This document shows, one piece after another, positions 6,220 to 13,415 of a DNA stretch of 18,022 nt. Origin of the DNA: JAHFOW01 sp964370795 (GTDB lineage Bacteria > Planctomycetota > Brocadiia > Brocadiales > Brocadiaceae); assembly GCA_964370795.1 (NCBI GenBank), contig CAYJME010000052.1, forward strand, positions 1 to 18,022, given 5' to 3'. The notes beneath the pieces were generated by a model. That model did no database searches, had not been told where the DNA came from, and saw nothing but the letters and a program-made list of their open reading frames with translations. How positions within the stretch are numbered: the stretch's first letter is position 1; each line of letters opens with the position of its first letter. A program made the position numbers and the translations under genes.

Positions 6220-8127
6220 TCAATGCTTGCATGATCTTTGGATAGCAAGAGTTGTGTCGATTTCCTGGATATCACTATCAGTCAGATCGAAAAGTTTACA
6301 GCAAAGAAGCTCATTCTCTTTCTCAAGGTTTATCTGCTCTTCGTCTGTAGGATTATTAAATAAACGAGAAACATTATTCGCCATAATCGAGATTATCTGA
6401 GGTGAATTAATAAAATATTTAGGTATTGGATAAGTACTTATATAAGAAGTCCAGTACCGGAAACGTTTTGCATACAGAGAATTACCACTTGTTATTTTGT
6501 GGAAATACTCAATGACTTTAGAGTTGAGTAAACCTAACATTGAATAATAGGATATATAAGACTTGTCTTTTAGTATCAGGTAAAAACATGTGCCATTTAC
6601 AAAGAATCCTCTGTCATCAAGGGCAAAACGATTATGCTTGGCAATATCAGGTGTAACTATTTTTAGTTGGCAAAAATCTTTTGGTGATTGATGTACCCAG
6701 ATTTCGTACCATTGCCGTTGGCTCTCTTTGAGATAGGTACGTGCCTCAAGTTGTTTACGATTTTTTTCAAGATATTCTTTAGTCCTTGGATATTTATTCA
6801 AATCAATTGGAACAACCTTCCCTTTTTGCTCTGTGTAGGGATATAAAACACATAAGTCTGTTTGGGAATTCCATGAACAACGCCAACGATTTACATTATG
6901 GCTTTCAAGTAATGGATAAATTAATTTTTCTTCGAGTTCAAGTTGCTTGATGAAATCCCCAACCATTGGTTTAATAAAAACATTGTCTGCTGTTGTTTTT
7001 AGTCCCACACTAATTTTTTCGCAAAGTTCACCTAATGTGCAGGTTGATTGATATCTTAGCTTAGTGAGAAGAGTATTTTCACGCTCATTATGAAATGTCC
7101 AAACATTTGATCGTTCAGATGGAGTAACAGTAGTGAATCGTTGTACTTGAAATCCCCTTCCATTGACAGTTACATGCGTGTCGAGTGGAATTGAAGAATC
7201 TTTTAAAAGTGTAAGTAAGTCGGTTGTTTGATGCTTGGAATCAATATTTTTGTAAGACTCTGTGATTAAGGAATAGGTAATATGTTTTAGAATCTCTTTT
7301 GACCGTGTGGCAATAAGAATTAAAGGTAATATGGCAGCATCAAATATTTTCGTGTCGGACAAGTCAACTATTTCCTCGATAGAAAAATGGTTGATCAAGA
7401 AACTTCTCAGTTTTTTAGCTCCAGAGGTTGATAATATTTTATTAGAAATAATAAAACCCAGCCTCCCCTTTTCTTTTAGCAAATATTCAGATAATTCAAT
7501 AAAAAGACCAGAAATGTCAAAGCGGCCAGCGGCGGTAGAGTAAACAGTGCTATAATAATCACGTTTTTCCTTTGGTATATTTTGGGTTCGAATGTAGGGT
7601 GGATTCCCAACAATACAATGAAATTTATGCTTGGAAAAATTTGGTCCAAATCGAGACATGAAAGCTACTTGTTCGTCTAACTGCATCAACTTTGAAAAAG
7701 GACGAAGGTAAAGTGCATCGCCTACAACAATATTAGGTGCTATTTTGTAAGGTGAAACATCTACAAAAGATGCTTTCTGCATAAGATGTCTTTTTGTTGC
7801 TAAAACGGATTGTTCGTCAATATCTATACCAAAAAGAGAGTTTTCAATAATGTGCAGGGCGTCTTTTTGCGTAAATCTCCCAAAAGCCTTTTTCCAATGG
7901 TCAGCGAGAACATCGTATGCTTTTAGCAAAAAAAGTCCAGAGCCGCAGGCGGGATCGAGGATTTTGATTGTAGAAAGAAGTTCTGGAGATTCTACATAAG
8001 GCTGTAGAGTTCGATTAACTATGTAATCTACCACAGAATCGGGGGTATAATGGGTTCCTAAGAGTTTTCGATGAACATTTGTATAAAATTGTTCATGTTG
8101 ACGAGCCTTAGTTTCAATTAGCGTCAT
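6220..8127 (-). CDS. Type II N6-adenine DNA methyltransferase (TaqI/Eco57I-like)
   Basis: This 635-residue enzyme should methylate adenine in the restriction site and protect the host. The order is that of gamma-class amino-methyltransferases. Motif X is HYTPDSVVDYIV (26-37), motif I is DPACGSG (58-64), an acidic FGIDIDEQSV follows at 99-108, and catalytic motif IV is NPPY (175-178). The C-terminal half carries a TaqI-type specificity domain, with a recognisable WYEIWVHQS..., IAKHNRFALD... and FYLILKD... run followed by a LGLLNSKVIEYF helix. The ATG (8125-8127) has GAGGA about eleven bases upstream. It lies 24 bp after the lipoprotein gene and 12 bp before the nuclease gene. The pair reads as more AT-rich than its neighbours, which fits horizontal gain. 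Confidence 0.93.
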   Translation of the reverse strand: MTLIETKARQHEQFYTNVHRKLLGTHYTPDSVVDYIVNRTLQPYVESPELLSTIKILDPACGSGLFLLKAYDVLADHWKKAFGRFTQKDALHIIENSLFGIDIDEQSVLATKRHLMQKASFVDVSPYKIAPNIVVGDALYLRPFSKLMQLDEQVAFMSRFGPNFSKHKFHCIVGNPPYIRTQNIPKEKRDYYSTVYSTAAGRFDISGLFIELSEYLLKEKGRLGFIISNKILSTSGAKKLRSFLINHFSIEEIVDLSDTKIFDAAILPLILIATRSKEILKHITYSLITESYKNIDSKHQTTDLLTLLKDSSIPLDTHVTVNGRGFQVQRFTTVTPSERSNVWTFHNERENTLLTKLRYQSTCTLGELCEKISVGLKTTADNVFIKPMVGDFIKQLELEEKLIYPLLESHNVNRWRCSWNSQTDLCVLYPYTEQKGKVVPIDLNKYPRTKEYLEKNRKQLEARTYLKESQRQWYEIWVHQSPKDFCQLKIVTPDIAKHNRFALDDRGFFVNGTCFYLILKDKSYISYYSMLGLLNSKVIEYFHKITSGNSLYAKRFRYWTSYISTYPIPKYFINSPQIISIMANNVSRLFNNPTDEEQINLEKENELLCCKLFDLTDSDIQEIDTTLAIQRSCKH

Positions 8128-8151
8128 TTTAATATTAATTCCTCAAATAAT

Positions 8152-8487
8152 TTATTGTTGCGGTGTTGATTGTCCTGCTTGTTCTGGTTGTGTTGCTTCT
8201 TCTTCAGCAGGTAGTTCCTTTGTCTCTTTTGCCTTCTTTTCCGCCTCTGCCTTAGCTTTTGCGTCTGCTGTCTCACGCTCTTTTTGACGGCGTTTTTTCT
8301 CAGCCTCCCGCAGGTCATATTCAAGTTCCCTGTTAAGCCTGTCCGGGTCTGTTTTTGTGTCGTCTACGTAAATATCCCTGGGGGTTCTGAACTCTAAGTT
8401 AACCCGGTCACTGCCACAACCGAGGAGAAGACAGGAAAGGATGCTGCCTGAGAAGAATACTTGTGGAATAAATCCGTGAATATGCAT
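8152..8487 (-). CDS. Small lipoprotein with charged coiled-coil region
   Basis: A 111-residue protein of unknown function. The start at 8485-8487 is chosen for its strong Shine-Dalgarno (GGGAGG, about five bases upstream). It also puts a short signal peptide (MHIHGFIPQVFFSGSILSC) directly before a lipobox, LLGC, after which the mature protein would begin with lipidated Cys. The open frame extends to 8556, but that longer form would bury the signal peptide. After a short conserved-looking stretch (VNLEFRTPRDIYVDDTKTDPDRLNRELEYDL) comes a Lys/Glu/Ala-rich region likely to form a coiled coil, then a Pro/Gln-rich tail. It is probably an outer-membrane or periplasmic anchored protein. No specific family is recognised. 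Confidence 0.75.
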   Translation of the reverse strand: MHIHGFIPQVFFSGSILSCLLLGCGSDRVNLEFRTPRDIYVDDTKTDPDRLNRELEYDLREAEKKRRQKERETADAKAKAEAEKKAKETKELPAEEEATQPEQAGQSTPQQ

Positions 8488-8627
8488 AAAAACCTCCCTA
8501 TCAGTTAAAAATTCGAAATTAGCATACCGAAACCCGAAACGGCAATGATTTGCCACAGAGAATTCAGAGGAACCATAAACAAGGGAAACCAGATTTACAT
8601 TCCGGATTTGTGCTTTGATATTATTCG

Positions 8628-9641
8628 TTATGAACCGTGTTTCCCTAATACACTCTGTATATTCTTGTGGGAAGGTTTATGGATTACCCCCCTTTCAGTA
8701 ATAATGGCTACGATGTTTTTTGCCGGGGTTACATCAAAGGCTGGATTAAATACCTTGACCCCTTCGGGTGCTGTCCTCTTGCCAAACCCGCAAGTGACCT
8801 CTTCAGGGGAACGTTCTTCAATGGGGATATCTTCCCCTGATTTTATGGTTAAATCAAAGGTCGAAACAGGCGCTGCAACGTAAAAGGGAATATTGTGTTC
8901 CTTTGCCAGAATGGAGACACCGTACGTACCGATTTTATTGGCAGTATCGCCATTGGCTGCGATCCTGTCTGCCCCTACAATGACGCATTGTATCTTTCCT
9001 AGCTTCATCACGTGAGCCGCCATATTGTCGCATATCAGCGTGACGTCAATACCCGCGTGCATCAGTTCCCAGGCTGTCAGCCGTGCGCCTTGCAAAAGGG
9101 GACGCGTTTCATCTGCAAAGACCTTAAAATGTTTACCGTGTTCCTTTGCCTTAAAGATAACGGCGAGCGCTGTTCCGTAATCTGCCGTGGCAAGTCCACC
9201 GGCGTTACAGTGGGTCAGGACGCCATCGCCGTCTTTTATAAGGTCCGCGCCATGTTCTCCGATTTGTCTGCAAATGGCCTTGTCTTCCTCCTGTATTTTT
9301 ATGGCTTCAAGGAGGAGGATTTCCTTTATTTCCTTTACAGGTTTATCTTTGCTTTCCAGCGCAACACGTTCCATACGGGCGAGTCCCCAGAAGAGGTTGA
9401 CCGCCGTCGGACGGGAAGACCCCAAATACTCTGTTACACGTCTGAGTTCCTTTAAGAACGTTGCTGTATCGTTTGTGTGTATGTTTTTTGCGCCCAGAAC
9501 AACCCCCATAGCTCCGGCAATACCAATCGCTGGCGCCCCTCTTACCATGAGGGTTTTAATTGCATGCCAGATGCTTTTGATATCGTCACAAANNNNNNNN
9601 NNGGCAATATCGCCCTCCCATTCGATGGTTGGTAATGGCAT
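8628..9641 (-). CDS. mtnA: Methylthioribose-1-phosphate isomerase MtnA (contains assembly gap)
   Basis: MtnA turns 5-methylthioribose-1-phosphate into 5-methylthioribulose-1-phosphate in methionine salvage; the same chemistry handles 5-deoxyribose-1-phosphate. Family motifs are plain: MVRGAPAIGIAGAMG, SSRPTAVNLFWGL, LTHCNAGGLATADYGTALAV (catalytic Cys), FADETRPLLQGARLTAWEL and IVGADRIAANGDTANKIGTY (catalytic Asp). The ATG at 9639-9641 has GGGAG about six bases upstream. Ten Ns lie between IEWEGDIA and CDDIKSIWHAI. Only four codons span this gap, where the family normally has about sixteen residues, so sequence is missing; the frame is kept. It follows hpnG-purE in the same direction after 321 bp. 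The eIF2B-like relatives are excluded by the ribose-phosphate motifs. The natural substrate is not certain from the sequence. Confidence 0.93.
   Translation of the reverse strand: MPLPTIEWEGDIAXXXXCDDIKSIWHAIKTLMVRGAPAIGIAGAMGVVLGAKNIHTNDTATFLKELRRVTEYLGSSRPTAVNLFWGLARMERVALESKDKPVKEIKEILLLEAIKIQEEDKAICRQIGEHGADLIKDGDGVLTHCNAGGLATADYGTALAVIFKAKEHGKHFKVFADETRPLLQGARLTAWELMHAGIDVTLICDNMAAHVMKLGKIQCVIVGADRIAANGDTANKIGTYGVSILAKEHNIPFYVAAPVSTFDLTIKSGEDIPIEERSPEEVTCGFGKRTAPEGVKVFNPAFDVTPAKNIVAIITERGVIHKPSHKNIQSVLGKHGS
9593..9602. other. Assembly gap (10 Ns) inside mtnA
   Basis: Ten unknown bases form a scaffold placeholder. Protein comparison suggests about 46 bases are really missing, a length that also preserves the frame because 46 and 10 leave the same remainder on division by three. 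Confidence 0.95.
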
Positions 9642-9750
9642 TATATCTCCCTTGTGAATTTACACGTATGTATAAAAAAATAACGTACACAAAACTACAG
9701 CATCTCCCGAAACGTAACTGTTCAGCCAACTTGAAATAAATACAGAATTA

Positions 9751-9826
9751 CATCCCCCTTACCCCCTTTTCTAAGGGGGATTTCGTTAAGTTCCCCCCCT
9801 TAATAAAGGGGGATTTAGGGGGTTGT
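9751..9826. repeat. G/C-tract dispersed repeat, copy 2
   Basis: This element matches the reverse complement of 2209-2271, sharing an exact 22-base block and the following TCCCCCCTTAA, so the two copies are inverted relative to each other. It is slightly longer, ending GGATTTAGGGGGTTGTC. Alternating C and G runs allow several stable hairpins between mtnA and purE, which could separate or attenuate the two genes. The spacer 9642-9962 holds no gene. Confidence 0.75.
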
Positions 9827-9930
9827 CTATCTCATTAAACCATGTACATGAACTATTACGTTTCCCGTCCCTTGCGTTCACTTCAACAAGTTCGGCACAG
9901 GGGTTGAGAATGAGCTGCAAACGGTCTATA

Positions 9931-9955
9931 AAAATCTGTGCAATCCGTGGTTTCT
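9931..9955. repeat. Possible dispersed repeat (CACGGATTGCACAGATT type)
   Basis: On the minus strand this reads GAAACCACGGATTGCACAG and continues ATTTT. From memory, very similar short sequences are scattered through intergenic DNA of many bacterial genomes. Only one copy is in this window, so the call rests on recall. Confidence 0.35.
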
Positions 9956-9962
9956 ATTTTTA

Positions 9963-10469
9963 CTACAACAATCCAAGTTCTGCCTGTACTGCTTTGTCTT
10001 TTTTTACGACCTCATCCGCCAGTTTCTTTTTATACTGAACGAATTTTTGTCTTAATTTTGGTTCCGATGTGCTGATGATCTGTACAGCCAGAAGCGCGGC
10101 ATTGGCAGCCCCTGATTTTCCAATTCCCAACGTCGCAACGGGAATGCCGGCGGGCATTTGTACTGTGGAAAGGAGCGAATCCAGACCGCCGAGTCCAGAG
10201 GTTTGCATGGGCACGCCAATGACCGGAATGGGCGTTAAACTGGCAACAACCCCGGCCAGGTGGGCAGCCCCGCCAGCGGCGGCTATAATTACGTCATACT
10301 TCTTTTCAGCCTCTATAGCAAACGCATGAACGGTTTCCGGTGAACGGTGCGCGGACATAACATGGACGTCACAGTCTACTTCAAATTCCCTGAGAATCTG
10401 GACAGCCTCCTTCATCGTTGCAAGGTCCGAATCGCTGCCCATAACAATTCCTATTTTGTTATTAGCCAT
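9963..10469 (-). CDS. purE: N5-carboxyaminoimidazole ribonucleotide mutase PurE (class I)
   Basis: PurE moves the carboxyl group of N5-CAIR to give CAIR in cytosolic purine synthesis. The 168-residue protein shows IVMGSDSD (8-15), VMSAHRSPE (37-45; the His is catalytic) and IAAAGGAAHLAGVVA (62-76), followed by PVIGVPMQT and LDSLLSTVQMPAGIPVATLGIG. These are the class I (bacterial mutase) motifs, and no PurK domain is fused. The ATG (10467-10469) has AGGAAA close upstream. It lies 31 bp behind hpnG and is probably co-transcribed with it. Both deal with purines (HpnG frees adenine), though purK is not next to it. Confidence 0.96.
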   Translation of the reverse strand: MANNKIGIVMGSDSDLATMKEAVQILREFEVDCDVHVMSAHRSPETVHAFAIEAEKKYDVIIAAAGGAAHLAGVVASLTPIPVIGVPMQTSGLGGLDSLLSTVQMPAGIPVATLGIGKSGAANAALLAVQIISTSEPKLRQKFVQYKKKLADEVVKKDKAVQAELGLL

Positions 10470-10500
10470 AATTTCCTTTCAGTAAAATCCCCGTGATGTT

Positions 10501-11274
10501 TTATGTTAGCAAAGAATTATATATTTGTGTAATAAAATTTGGGAAGAAAGCGGACAATGTGTTTGTCGCTAATTTTGTTTGCTTGCGGAGGTGATTGAGG
10601 TAGGGGATATGGTGTGGTTTGGTTACCACTTCTCGCATAGCTGCTAAAACATTAATATTACCTCCTTCGGTTACCATATTTTCAGACACTTCCAGGTCTT
10701 CGTCTACTCCATCGGAAATTGAGCGTATGACGAGAAAAGGAATGCCCATGGCGTGGGCACGTTCCGCAATTATAAAGGACTCCATATCAACTGCTATTAC
10801 AGACGTGCAGATTCCGATATGTTTTTTGGTTGAAGATTTCTGGATTACTTTATTCACCGTCAGGATATCTCCACAGTGTACCCGATAATCATCGGCGTGT
10901 TGTAATTTTACGGCTATGTCTGCTACAGAAGCATCGCAGGTTAGACTGGAATCAATCCGAATTTCATCTTCAAATGCGTCTTGAGATGTAGAGAGGACAT
11001 CTTTGCCTATCACCAGGTCTCCAACACGTACACCAGGGTTTACGCTGCCTGCAAAACCTGACGAAACCATGAGTTGTATTCTCACGTATTTTAACAAGCG
11101 CTGGATAACATCTGAGACTTTCCTACCCACACCCGTTTGTACCAGCATTACGGGAAAACCACAAAATTCCGATTGATACATCAGGGCATGTTCATACCGT
11201 ATCTTTTTCAAGATGTTGACCTGTGGTTTTAAAGACGCTAATTCCTGACTCAATGCAAAGAATATGACGATCAT
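10501..11274 (-). CDS. hpnG: HpnG-like adenosylhopane nucleosidase/phosphorylase
   Basis: This 257-residue protein of the purine nucleoside phosphorylase / MTA-SAH nucleosidase fold probably removes adenine from adenosylhopane, the step after HpnH. Visible motifs are LVQTGVGRKVSD (about 44-55), VSSGFAGSVNPGVRVGDLVIG (70-90), AVDMESFIIAERA (161-173; Met-Glu binds ribose) and VIRSISDG (182-189; catalytic Asp). I chose the ATG at 11272-11274 because AGGA lies about six bases upstream and the fold begins right there; the open frame extends to 11325. MTAN (mtnN) is the main alternative. Divergent placement next to hpnH favours HpnG. purE follows 31 bp downstream. Confidence 0.8.
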   Translation of the reverse strand: MIVIFFALSQELASLKPQVNILKKIRYEHALMYQSEFCGFPVMLVQTGVGRKVSDVIQRLLKYVRIQLMVSSGFAGSVNPGVRVGDLVIGKDVLSTSQDAFEDEIRIDSSLTCDASVADIAVKLQHADDYRVHCGDILTVNKVIQKSSTKKHIGICTSVIAVDMESFIIAERAHAMGIPFLVIRSISDGVDEDLEVSENMVTEGGNINVLAAMREVVTKPHHIPYLNHLRKQTKLATNTLSAFFPNFITQIYNSLLT

Positions 11275-11310
11275 AACTCTTCCTGTAATGGTTTTACCGC
11301 AAAGACACAA

Positions 11311-11330
11311 CGCATAGTAACGCATAGTAA
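11311..11330. repeat. Tandem duplication of a 10-bp unit
   Basis: CGCATAGTAA occurs twice, end to end, about 37 bases upstream of the hpnG start, next to a CCGCAAAGACACAACG stretch that resembles common intergenic repeats. It looks like a recent slippage duplication. No function is evident. Confidence 0.6.
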
Positions 11331-11437
11331 AGAAAAGGCCAAAGGTTGCACGAGGAAACGAACAATAGAATCAAATTTAATGAAAATTTTCAACACAATT
11401 ATTGAAATCTCAAGAGATAAGGCATAATTATTAATAC

Positions 11438-11466
11438 TTGACAGTACTATATATTTACTATAGCAT
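11438..11466 (+). promoter_or_regulatory. Candidate hpnH promoter with ACTATAGCATTT motif
   Basis: TTGACA (11438-11443) is a perfect -35 box. The -10 is unclear: TAGCAT at 17-base spacing or TATAGC at 15. The motif ACTATAGCATTT (11457-11468) overlaps it and matches 11 of 12 bases of the right arm of the inverted repeat at 17194-17205. The start of hpnH lies about 190 bases further on. The rest of the divergent spacer (11275-11658) holds repeats but no gene. Confidence 0.4.
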
Positions 11467-11539
11467 TTTTGTTTGTAATATTTTAATCAAGTAGGTATTT
11501 TTTCTATATTATAGTGAACGTCCTAAATAAGTTGCCATG

Positions 11540-11594
11540 CAAAAGTCATTGCGAGTAACAGCGAAGCAATCCTTCCTTGAGACTGTTTCAGTCT
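11540..11594. repeat. GTCATTGCGAG-type dispersed repeat with small hairpin
   Basis: CAAAAGTCATTGCGAG (11540-11555), followed by GCGAAGCAATCC, resembles a repeat widespread in bacterial intergenic DNA. A second part-copy, CAAATGTCATTGCGAG, matching at 15 of 16 bases, lies at 17225-17240. A perfect small dyad, AGACTG-TTT-CAGTCT, follows at 11580-11594. It lies in the hpnH leader. Confidence 0.6.
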
Positions 11595-11658
11595 AACGCC
11601 CTCACCATGACAACTTTCGTTTAGCGTTTACTAAAGATAAGATGGAGTTTCACTTATT

Positions 11659-12654
11659 ATGAGGGTTTCGTTATCATTAGGGTCCTCTTTGACAAAGTAT
11701 TTGCTGAAAAACAAACTTTTCTCAAAGAAAAGATTTCCCCTGGTTCTTATGTTAGAGATTACCCATGCATGTAACCTTGCCTGCGAGGGTTGTGGGCGTA
11801 TCCGGGAATACAAGGAAACGATGCGCGAGATGCTTAGTACAGAAGAGTGTTTGAGGTCAGTGGATGAATGCCCGGCGCCTGTCGTCACGGTTACCGGCGG
11901 AGAACCCCTGATGCATCCGGAAATTGATAAAATTATAGAAGGGATCATAGCAAAAAAACGGCATGTTTATATGTGCACGAATGGAATTTTATTAAAGGAT
12001 GCTCTCAAGAAACTCAAGCCGAGCAAATATTTTAATATTAATGTTCATATCGATGGACTGGCCAAAACACACGACGCCATTGCAGGGAAGGGAGTCTTTG
12101 AACGTGCTGCACAAGCTATCAGGGAGGCAAAACGTGCGGGATTCAAGGTATGTACAAATACTACGATATTCAAGAATACCAGCGAGGCTGAAATAGAGGA
12201 ACTTTTTTCGTTTTTAGAGGGTTTAGGGGTGGACGGCATGCTGGTGTCCCCTGGTTTTAGTTTTGAGCATAACGAGAACGAGATATTCTTGTGCCGGCAT
12301 GAGGTGCAGGAACGGTTCGGATTTATTTACAGCATTTCGGGGAGATATAAGGTATTAAATTCTCCCTTGTATTTAAAATTTTTAAAGGGTGAAAGACATC
12401 TTAAGTGCACACCCTGGGGAAATCCGACGAGGAATTATTTAGGGTGGAAGAGCCCCTGTTACCTTATTACCGATACCCATTATAAAACTTTTGCAGAATG
12501 TATGAATTGCACGGATTGGGCCAAGTATCAGGAAGGCAGAGATCCACGCTGTAAAGATTGCATGATGCACTGTGGCTTTGAGCCTACCGTAGTACTAGGA
12601 GGTGGAAAACGATTATCGGATGTTATTGAAATGGCTAAGTGGAGTTTTCGTTGA
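11659..12654 (+). CDS. hpnH: Adenosylhopane synthase HpnH (radical SAM)
   Basis: HpnH uses a [4Fe-4S] cluster and SAM to add a 5'-deoxyadenosyl radical to diploptene, giving adenosylhopane, the first step of the C35 hopanoid side chain. The 331-residue protein matches the family end to end. It has KRFPLVLMLEITHACNLACEGCG (radical SAM CxxxCxxC at 38, 42, 45), VVTVTGGEPLMHPEI (76-89), VYMCTNG, VHIDGL (129-134), LVSPGFSFE, CTPWGNPTRN (250-259) and a Cys-rich C-terminus (281, 284, 298, 301, 305) ending in MMHCGFEPT. The ATG has GGAG eleven bases upstream. It diverges from hpnG, the next enzyme of the pathway. The organism is therefore expected to make extended hopanoids such as bacteriohopanetetrol; the squalene-hopene cyclase lies elsewhere. 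Confidence 0.96.
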   Translation: MRVSLSLGSSLTKYLLKNKLFSKKRFPLVLMLEITHACNLACEGCGRIREYKETMREMLSTEECLRSVDECPAPVVTVTGGEPLMHPEIDKIIEGIIAKKRHVYMCTNGILLKDALKKLKPSKYFNINVHIDGLAKTHDAIAGKGVFERAAQAIREAKRAGFKVCTNTTIFKNTSEAEIEELFSFLEGLGVDGMLVSPGFSFEHNENEIFLCRHEVQERFGFIYSISGRYKVLNSPLYLKFLKGERHLKCTPWGNPTRNYLGWKSPCYLITDTHYKTFAECMNCTDWAKYQEGRDPRCKDCMMHCGFEPTVVLGGGKRLSDVIEMAKWSFR

Positions 12655-12704
12655 AATAGTTCATATTTTTAAGCAGTATTTATAGATAAAGACTTTTTCA
12701 TAAG

Positions 12705-13382
12705 ATGGGTTCTATGAGCGGCATACGATTAAAAGATAGCACACCCCTTATTATCATTAAAGATTCATTCAGTAACAGGGAAGAGCGTACCCGGTTTCTC
12801 GCCAATAAATTTGGCAAATATTTAACGGGGGAAATATTGGATGTCGGTTGTGACAAAGCCCCACTAAAGGATATCGTTAAAAATATTAAGTATACGGGGA
12901 TTGATATTAGTGGAAATCCGACGGTTAAGGTGGATTTGGAAAAGATAGACCGGTTGCCTTTTGTAGACCGTGAATTTGATGTGGTTGTATGCTGTGATGT
13001 ACTTGAGCACGTTGATAATCTTCATCATATTTTTAGCGAGATAATACGCGTAGCAAAAAAGACTATCATAATATCCCTTCCCAATAATTGGACAAATGCA
13101 AGGAGACCTATTGAAAAAGGAAGGGGGACTTTTGCGTTTTATGGACTGCCCGCGCAGAAACCGCCGGACCGCCATAAATGGTTTTTTGGATTAAGCGAAG
13201 CGCTCGAATTTTTTCATGCCCAACAAGGCGTCCATCCGATAAAATTGGTTGAATGTGTCGTAAATGAAAAAAAACGTAATTTCACGGTTACGGCCGTAAG
13301 AAAGCTATTATATCCAAAAATATGCTATTTAAACCGTTATGCACACACGATTTGGGCGGTATATCAAAGAAGGGATATCTAA
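12705..13382 (+). CDS. Class I SAM-dependent methyltransferase
   Basis: This 225-residue protein has the Methyltransf_11-like fold: motif I ILDVGCDKAPL (44-54), TGIDISGNPTVKVDLEK (64-80; the acidic residue binds the SAM ribose), LPFVDREFDVVVCCDVLEHVDN (84-105) and ISLPNNW after the Rossmann core. No transmembrane segment is visible. The substrate is not recognisable; the methyl acceptor could be a lipid, a sugar or a small molecule. It starts 50 bp behind hpnH in the same direction and may share its transcript. ATG at 12705 is used here; ATG at 12714 is a close alternative, and neither has a good Shine-Dalgarno. It converges with the GT4 gene across only 33 bp, with no convincing terminator between them. 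Confidence 0.82.
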   Translation: MGSMSGIRLKDSTPLIIIKDSFSNREERTRFLANKFGKYLTGEILDVGCDKAPLKDIVKNIKYTGIDISGNPTVKVDLEKIDRLPFVDREFDVVVCCDVLEHVDNLHHIFSEIIRVAKKTIIISLPNNWTNARRPIEKGRGTFAFYGLPAQKPPDRHKWFFGLSEALEFFHAQQGVHPIKLVECVVNEKKRNFTVTAVRKLLYPKICYLNRYAHTIWAVYQRRDI

Positions 13383-13415
13383 AGTTATTCAACGAATAAT
13401 AAACAAACCTTTTGG

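Noticed and set aside
8124..8324. Minus-strand Lys/Arg/Gln-rich frame over the lipoprotein gene
   Set aside because: It is an out-of-frame reading of the low-complexity coiled-coil region; the composition follows from the repeat-like codons.
9012..9657. Two plus-strand open frames opposite mtnA
   Set aside because: Both are antisense to conserved MtnA motifs, and one reads through the N gap.
11311..11330. Tandem 10-bp units as a start of a CRISPR or regulatory repeat array
   Set aside because: There are only two contiguous copies and no spacers; simple slippage is enough.
11659..13382. HpnH plus methyltransferase as a RiPP-type radical SAM cluster
   Set aside because: The radical SAM protein matches HpnH along its whole length, and no precursor peptide ORF is seen nearby.
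13383..13415. Bidirectional terminator between the methyltransferase and GT4 genes
   Set aside because: Only a four- or five-base pairing (AAACC/GGTTT) is visible, too weak to call.
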